The notes under the pieces were generated by a model. The model worked only from the letters and a program-made list of their open reading frames with translations. It was not told where the DNA came from and did no database searches. Made by a program: the position numbers and the translations under genes. Source: Roseiterribacter gracilis (GTDB lineage Bacteria > Pseudomonadota > Alphaproteobacteria > BOG-932 > Roseiterribacteraceae). From it: a DNA stretch of 64,000 nt. Numbering within the stretch: the first letter of the stretch is position 1; every line of letters begins with the position of its first letter. Positions 60,219 to 64,000 of the stretch are shown piece after piece. Where the stretch lies: NCBI GenBank assembly GCA_018332375.1, contig BOPV01000001.1, positions 3,658,001 to 3,722,000 on the forward strand, read 5' to 3'.

Positions 60219-60940
60219 TGTCCGCTCGCGTCGGCGGCGACGTCTTTGACGCCTTGTGGCCGGTCGGCCTCGATCGCGCGCGTGGCGCGCAGTTCGATCA
60301 GCGCCGACAAAAGCAATGCGACCTCGCTCATCCGGTCCTGCACGGCGAGCAGCGCGTCGGTATTGGCCTGTACCGAACGGCGCACATCGGGCTGGTCGGC
60401 CCGCGCGCGCAATTTTTCGACCGACGCCGCGTCCGCCGAAATCTTTTGCCGCGCGGCAAGCGCTAGCGCGGTGGCGTCTTCGACCGCGCGCCGCGCCGCG
60501 CGCGTGCGCCGGCTCGCGAGTTGCTGTAACTCGATCGCCGAGGGTGGCTTAGGTGCGTTGGTCGGCAGGAACAGTTGCTGGCGTACCGCCGCGCGCGCCG
60601 CGTCGGGGGACGACCAATCGATTGCAGCGCCACCCCAACGATCACCGGTCGGTGCCAAGGCGGTGATGTCCAATCGCGGCAGGCGCAAGGGTGGCAGGGG
60701 ATCGCCTGCACCACCGAGCGCGTCTTGCGTGCCCTTCAACGTGCCCAACAGCGAGCCTGGCTTGGACACGGTGCCCAAGGTTTGCAGCGTGTCGCGCATC
60801 GTTTTGACCACTTCACCGAAATTTGCGATTGCACCGGCATCCGTCACCGGATAGCCCTGCGCGGCGGCAGGTGCGGCGCTGAACAGCGGTGCCAGCGCCA
60901 GCAACAGCAACAGCGGGCCTGTTCGAAGTCGATCGCTCAT
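60215..60940 (-). CDS. Exported helical protein, VirB5/TrbJ-like (first copy in operon)
   Basis: A 241-residue protein from the ATG at 60940, which overlaps the VirB4-like stop (ATGA). Signal peptide MSDRLRTGPLLLLLALAPLF and following, cleaved after AAPAAA. The mature start GYPVTDAGAIANFGEVVKTM is close to TrbJ-like proteins (V-x-D-x-x-x-x-A pattern). The rest is helical. Its position directly after the virB4-like gene is where virB5/trbJ lies in classical operons. This is the best VirB5 candidate of the three. Confidence 0.7.
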   Translation of the reverse strand: MSDRLRTGPLLLLLALAPLFSAAPAAAQGYPVTDAGAIANFGEVVKTMRDTLQTLGTVSKPGSLLGTLKGTQDALGGAGDPLPPLRLPRLDITALAPTGDRWGGAAIDWSSPDAARAAVRQQLFLPTNAPKPPSAIELQQLASRRTRAARRAVEDATALALAARQKISADAASVEKLRARADQPDVRRSVQANTDALLAVQDRMSEVALLLSALIELRATRAIEADRPQGVKDVAADASGQ

Positions 60941-63453
60941 GCATTCCCCACATAACGTTCGATCGCAACGTCGCGGCCGAATTGCGCTTGCAGGTCGGCC
61001 AGGAAACGCACGTCTTCCGCATCGCTGGAAAAAACTTTGAGAAGTTTCTTGCCGAGGCAAGCGAGATCGACGTCAAGCACGACGGACGTGCGCTGCCCAG
61101 GCCGGCGCAGCAGAACGCCGCGTTGGACCTGGTAATTCAGTGGGCTGCGGCCTTGGAGAAAGGCGAGCTCCTTTTCGTTGAGCTCGATCCCGGCCTGTCG
61201 CCAGTCTTCATCGCTCGCATTGGGATTGGGATAGATCCACTGGGTCTTGCACTGGCTGCGCACCAGGCTGCCGAAATCGCCGGCGAGGTCGCGCGGCGTC
61301 TGGCACAGCAGCGAGACGAAGCCGCCGGCTTTGCGGATTTCGCGCAACAACATGCCGATCGTTTCGGGCATATGCGCGATGCGGATCAGCGCCGGCATTT
61401 CATCCATCAGGAAATGCGCACGACATCCGCTGTCGCGCATATGCCAAAGGCAGCGTTGGATCAGATAGCCGAGAATGGCGGGCGCCAGCTCGTCGTCGGC
61501 GCCGATGTCGGTCATGTCGAAGGCGGTCAACCAGGCGCCGTCCAGGCCGATCACTTCCTGCGGTGCATTGACCAGGCCACCATAGCGGCGCGGGTCAACC
61601 CATTTCTGCAGCTCGCGCCGCACGCGCCCATGGGCGCCGAACATCATCGGCAACAGCGCGGCGAGCGACCGCTCGTCACGCGGAACAAGCCGTGCGATCG
61701 AGAGCGCGTTGGCAATCTCGTCGATGCCTTCGGCGTCTTCGACATGCGCCACGTCTTCCAACCAGCGTTGCACCGCTTCGAGGCCGCGTTCGCTGTCGAT
61801 CGCGTGCAGCGGGTTGAGGCCGCCCTGGATGGTTCCGGCCAGTCGCTCGCCGCCGAACTGGACGTAGGTCTGCTCGACGCAGCTGGTGAAGGCGTACATG
61901 CCGTGCAGGCGATCGAAGACATAGGTCGACAGGTTTGTGTGCCGGCTCGACATCAACGCGAGAAATTGCGCCCAGGTCGTTTTGCCGGCATTGGTGTCGC
62001 CGATTGTGATCGAATGACCTGCATTCGAACCGGCGCGCTCGTGATACTGCGCCGCAAACAAAGTTCCTTGTGCGGTCGGAACATAGGCGATCGCACCCGT
62101 CGCGGTGCCGTCAACCCAGCGTCCGTCTGCTTCCCGGATTTTGTCGAGCACCGACGTCTCGGCACCCGCGGGTGGTGCGTTGAAGGACAGAAGGTTGGCG
62201 ACGTTCCAGCTCGACAATTCCATGACGCGCGGCCAAGGCTCGGCAGTCGGGATCTGATCGAACCAGCATGCCGCGGCAAGGCCGCGTTCGCGCTTGGGAC
62301 GGGCACCGTTCTGGGTCAGCGCCGCTTCGACATTCTGCCTATGTCGCTCCAACGTGTCGCGCGTATCGCCATAAACGACCAGCACCATCGCGTGTTCGAC
62401 CAGCACGCCGGCCTCATCGTCGTCGGCGCCGATCATGTTCAGCAACGTCGAATACTGGCCCGCGATGGACGGGCGGAAATAGGCCGACAGGTCCGACGTC
62501 GATTTCTTGTAGATGCGCATGCTGGCCTTGGCTTTGCGCAGCGGCGTGATCGCCTGCACGACCGCCAGCTCGGCATCGACCGTCATCAAATCTTCGATCA
62601 ACTTGGCGCGCATATCCTGGCCGAAGTCGCGCACCGACAAGACGCAGCCGAGCTTGCAGTCTTCGCCGCGCCAGAAGCGGAACCAACCCGACGGCAAGTC
62701 AGGCGCTTCGAACTCGACTTCATCGACTGCGAGCGCGTGCGCCAGGTCGGCTCCCAGCCGCGCCGGATTGGGCCGCGTGATCGGGGCGATCAACTGGCCG
62801 AAAAATCCCGCAAGCGTCAGATCGCCCGCGACGGAGTCGCCGGCAAAATTGGTGAGCAGTTCCGGGCCGAACGGCCGCAGCAAGGTCTGCGCGCGCTCGA
62901 CACGTTCGTTCAGCTTTGCCAACGCGTCCGTGCCGCCGTCGATTTCCAGCACAAGCGCCAAGGTATTGCGCCAGCCGCGCGCTGCGCGTGCGTTCCAGCG
63001 GCGGGCAATCTCAGCGGCGAGCCTGGTGCGCATCGGCGGCTCGGCCGGTGCGTTGATCGGACGGCGCAGCAGGATATGGCGCAACCGCACGCCATCATCC
63101 GCGGCGCCGTCGAGCAACTGTTTGGCGACATGGTACAGGCCGCGCTGCTCGTCTTCGGTCAGGAACGCGACGTCGCGGCCGGCCAATTCCAGCACCGCGA
63201 CATGCGTGCCGTCCTTGCAGCGTATGGCGACGCCTTTGCGTGTCGCGGCACCGGTCGGGCCGTGGGTTTCGATCGATAGCGTTTCGTCGAGCGGTATGTA
63301 GTCCGCGAGATGTTTTTTCACCGGCCGCGGCAAAGCGCGTTCGCGCACGCGCGGCACCAGCAATGCGGCTGCGCCAGCCGCGCTCGCGACCGTCCCGACA
63401 AACCCCAAGGCGGCAAACCACAGCGACGGTGGCAGGGCGACGGGCAGACTCAC
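60937..63453 (-). CDS. VirB4/TrbE-type secretion ATPase
   Basis: An 838-residue ATPase powering type IV secretion. A hydrophobic N-terminus (about 10-34) may attach it to the membrane. The N-terminal CagE/TrbE-like domain spans about 50-440. The ATPase domain has Walker A GDTNAGKTTW at 485-494 and Walker B AHFLMDEMPAL near 670, followed by SLLCQTPRDLAG. Length is typical. It lies between the virB3-like gene (6 bases upstream) and the first VirB5-like gene. It pairs with VirB2 and VirB3 in pilus assembly. Confidence 0.93.
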   Translation of the reverse strand: MSLPVALPPSLWFAALGFVGTVASAAGAAALLVPRVRERALPRPVKKHLADYIPLDETLSIETHGPTGAATRKGVAIRCKDGTHVAVLELAGRDVAFLTEDEQRGLYHVAKQLLDGAADDGVRLRHILLRRPINAPAEPPMRTRLAAEIARRWNARAARGWRNTLALVLEIDGGTDALAKLNERVERAQTLLRPFGPELLTNFAGDSVAGDLTLAGFFGQLIAPITRPNPARLGADLAHALAVDEVEFEAPDLPSGWFRFWRGEDCKLGCVLSVRDFGQDMRAKLIEDLMTVDAELAVVQAITPLRKAKASMRIYKKSTSDLSAYFRPSIAGQYSTLLNMIGADDDEAGVLVEHAMVLVVYGDTRDTLERHRQNVEAALTQNGARPKRERGLAAACWFDQIPTAEPWPRVMELSSWNVANLLSFNAPPAGAETSVLDKIREADGRWVDGTATGAIAYVPTAQGTLFAAQYHERAGSNAGHSITIGDTNAGKTTWAQFLALMSSRHTNLSTYVFDRLHGMYAFTSCVEQTYVQFGGERLAGTIQGGLNPLHAIDSERGLEAVQRWLEDVAHVEDAEGIDEIANALSIARLVPRDERSLAALLPMMFGAHGRVRRELQKWVDPRRYGGLVNAPQEVIGLDGAWLTAFDMTDIGADDELAPAILGYLIQRCLWHMRDSGCRAHFLMDEMPALIRIAHMPETIGMLLREIRKAGGFVSLLCQTPRDLAGDFGSLVRSQCKTQWIYPNPNASDEDWRQAGIELNEKELAFLQGRSPLNYQVQRGVLLRRPGQRTSVVLDVDLACLGKKLLKVFSSDAEDVRFLADLQAQFGRDVAIERYVGNA

Positions 63454-63459
63454 GACGCG

Positions 63460-63783
63460 TCAGGCGAGATGCACGCGGCCCGCAACCGCGTCGATTTCGT
63501 TGCCGCGCGCGCGAATCTGGCGAACCGAGAACCAGGCGCGCGTCGCGGTCATATAATGCGGGTCGCGAAATTGCAGCAGGATCAGAACCGGCTGCACCGC
63601 CATCGGGATCAGCACGAACAGCAATGGCGACATATGCGCGACGGCGGCCAGAATCGTGCCGATGCCGATCCAGATTCCGAAATTGAGCAAGGTCGCTTTG
63701 GCCGGCGCCATCAAGAGCGTCCAGGGCTCGGCGGCGCGGGTTTGGATCGGCGTTTGCCGGTGATAGGCGGGGCGCGCCTCCAC
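63460..63783 (-). CDS. VirB3/TrbD-type inner-membrane protein
   Basis: A 107-residue protein from the GTG at 63783, four bases after the virB2-like stop. The N-terminus VEARPAYHRQTPIQTRAAEP is followed by a hydrophobic hairpin (NFGIWIGIGTILAAV and LLFVLIPMAVQPVLILL) and a polar tail, which is the VirB3 topology. VirB3 links the pilin and VirB4. The GTG start has AAGGGGA at a rather long distance; an ATG at 63819 inside the pilin gene is possible but less likely. Confidence 0.82.
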   Translation of the reverse strand: MEARPAYHRQTPIQTRAAEPWTLLMAPAKATLLNFGIWIGIGTILAAVAHMSPLLFVLIPMAVQPVLILLQFRDPHYMTATRAWFSVRQIRARGNEIDAVAGRVHLA

Positions 63784-63787
63784 GGGC

Positions 63788-64000
63788 TTACTGCGTCCCC
63801 TTGCAGTTGAACTGCGCATCTTTGTTGAGGAAGCCCATCAGCTGATCGGTGGTCGCAACGATGACCACCGACGCCACCAGCGTGATGAACAGGCCGGTGC
63901 GGAATCGGCTTCCGATCGACAAGACGACGACGACAAGAATGCCGATGCCCAGCGCGATATACACGAGCTGCTTGCCGACGTTGTAAACCTCGCAAAGCTT
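63788..64000 (-). CDS. VirB2/TrbC-like pilin, 5' end cut by window edge
   Basis: The frame is open from the right edge to a TAA at 63788-63790 and encodes 70 residues. They form two hydrophobic helices (QLVYIALGIGILVVVVLSIG and LFITLVASVVIVATT) joined by the basic turn SRFRTG, and end DAQFNCKGTQ. This is the topology of cyclised or linear type IV secretion pilins. The signal peptide would lie to the right of the window. Its place directly before virB3- and virB4-like genes supports the call. Confidence 0.8.
   Translation of the reverse strand, partial: KLCEVYNVGKQLVYIALGIGILVVVVLSIGSRFRTGLFITLVASVVIVATTDQLMGFLNKDAQFNCKGTQ

Noticed and set aside
60889..63279. Plus-strand frame of 796 residues opposite the virB4-like gene
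   Set aside because: It is the complement of a gene with intact Walker motifs in an operon with overlapping starts and stops; the frame is a by-product of high GC content.

Overview
The window is GC-rich, densely packed bacterial DNA that I assign to an alphaproteobacterium. The main evidence is a canonical CtrA cell-cycle regulator lying divergently from fliI-fliJ, a PAS_5-type orphan PAS protein, and S-layer/RTX proteins carrying DUF4214 units next to a PrtD/HlyD-type type I secretion pair. The genus cannot be named from the sequence alone. No tRNA, rRNA, CRISPR array or transposase was recognised.

Left part (1-16.6 kb): signalling and motility. A cut hybrid kinase and a LuxR-type regulator are translationally coupled. 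A lone receiver protein follows, then a compact chemotaxis operon cheA-cheW-cheY-cheB-cheR with overlapping genes and no receptor gene. A small cupin and a polytopic membrane protein separate this from ctrA, which has a strong terminator and a shared upstream region with fliI-fliJ. An OmpR/EnvZ-like pair follows, whose kinase has an unusually long coiled-coil and Pro/Ala-rich periplasmic part, and then a PLP-dependent threonine dehydratase-like gene with a possible attenuator leader.

Middle-left (17-25 kb): a 48-residue membrane peptide, a REP-like repeat, a TPP riboswitch and thiC. Next come a hybrid kinase with receiver and HPt domains, and a minus-strand operon made of an unknown 367-residue protein, a receiver protein and a small helical protein. 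The unknown protein has a paralogue at 47949-49058. A PAS protein and MscL complete this part.

Centre (25-45 kb): a cell-surface island. It holds a glycosyltransferase with a charged insertion, a membrane-anchored unknown protein, an XRE regulator, a large S-layer-like DUF4214/RTX protein, a methyltransferase and a PhyH-type dioxygenase that are coupled, a secreted trypsin-like protease ending in RTX and DUF4214 units, an ABC transporter and HlyD adaptor of type I secretion, another RTX/DUF4214 protein, and a three-gene cassette resembling phage tail fibres. A fourth DUF4214 protein, very proline-rich, lies at 53.7 kb next to two small membrane proteins.

Right part (45-64 kb): a NitT/TauT-type ABC importer interrupted by REP-like elements, the second copy of the unknown paralogue, an OPT-family transporter and a CACHE/PAS histidine kinase. 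From 56.6 kb to the right edge runs a minus-strand type IV secretion operon in the order virB2-, virB3-, virB4-like, then three successive exported helical proteins of VirB5/TrbJ type, a small exported protein and a DUF4262 protein. The operon continues beyond the window.
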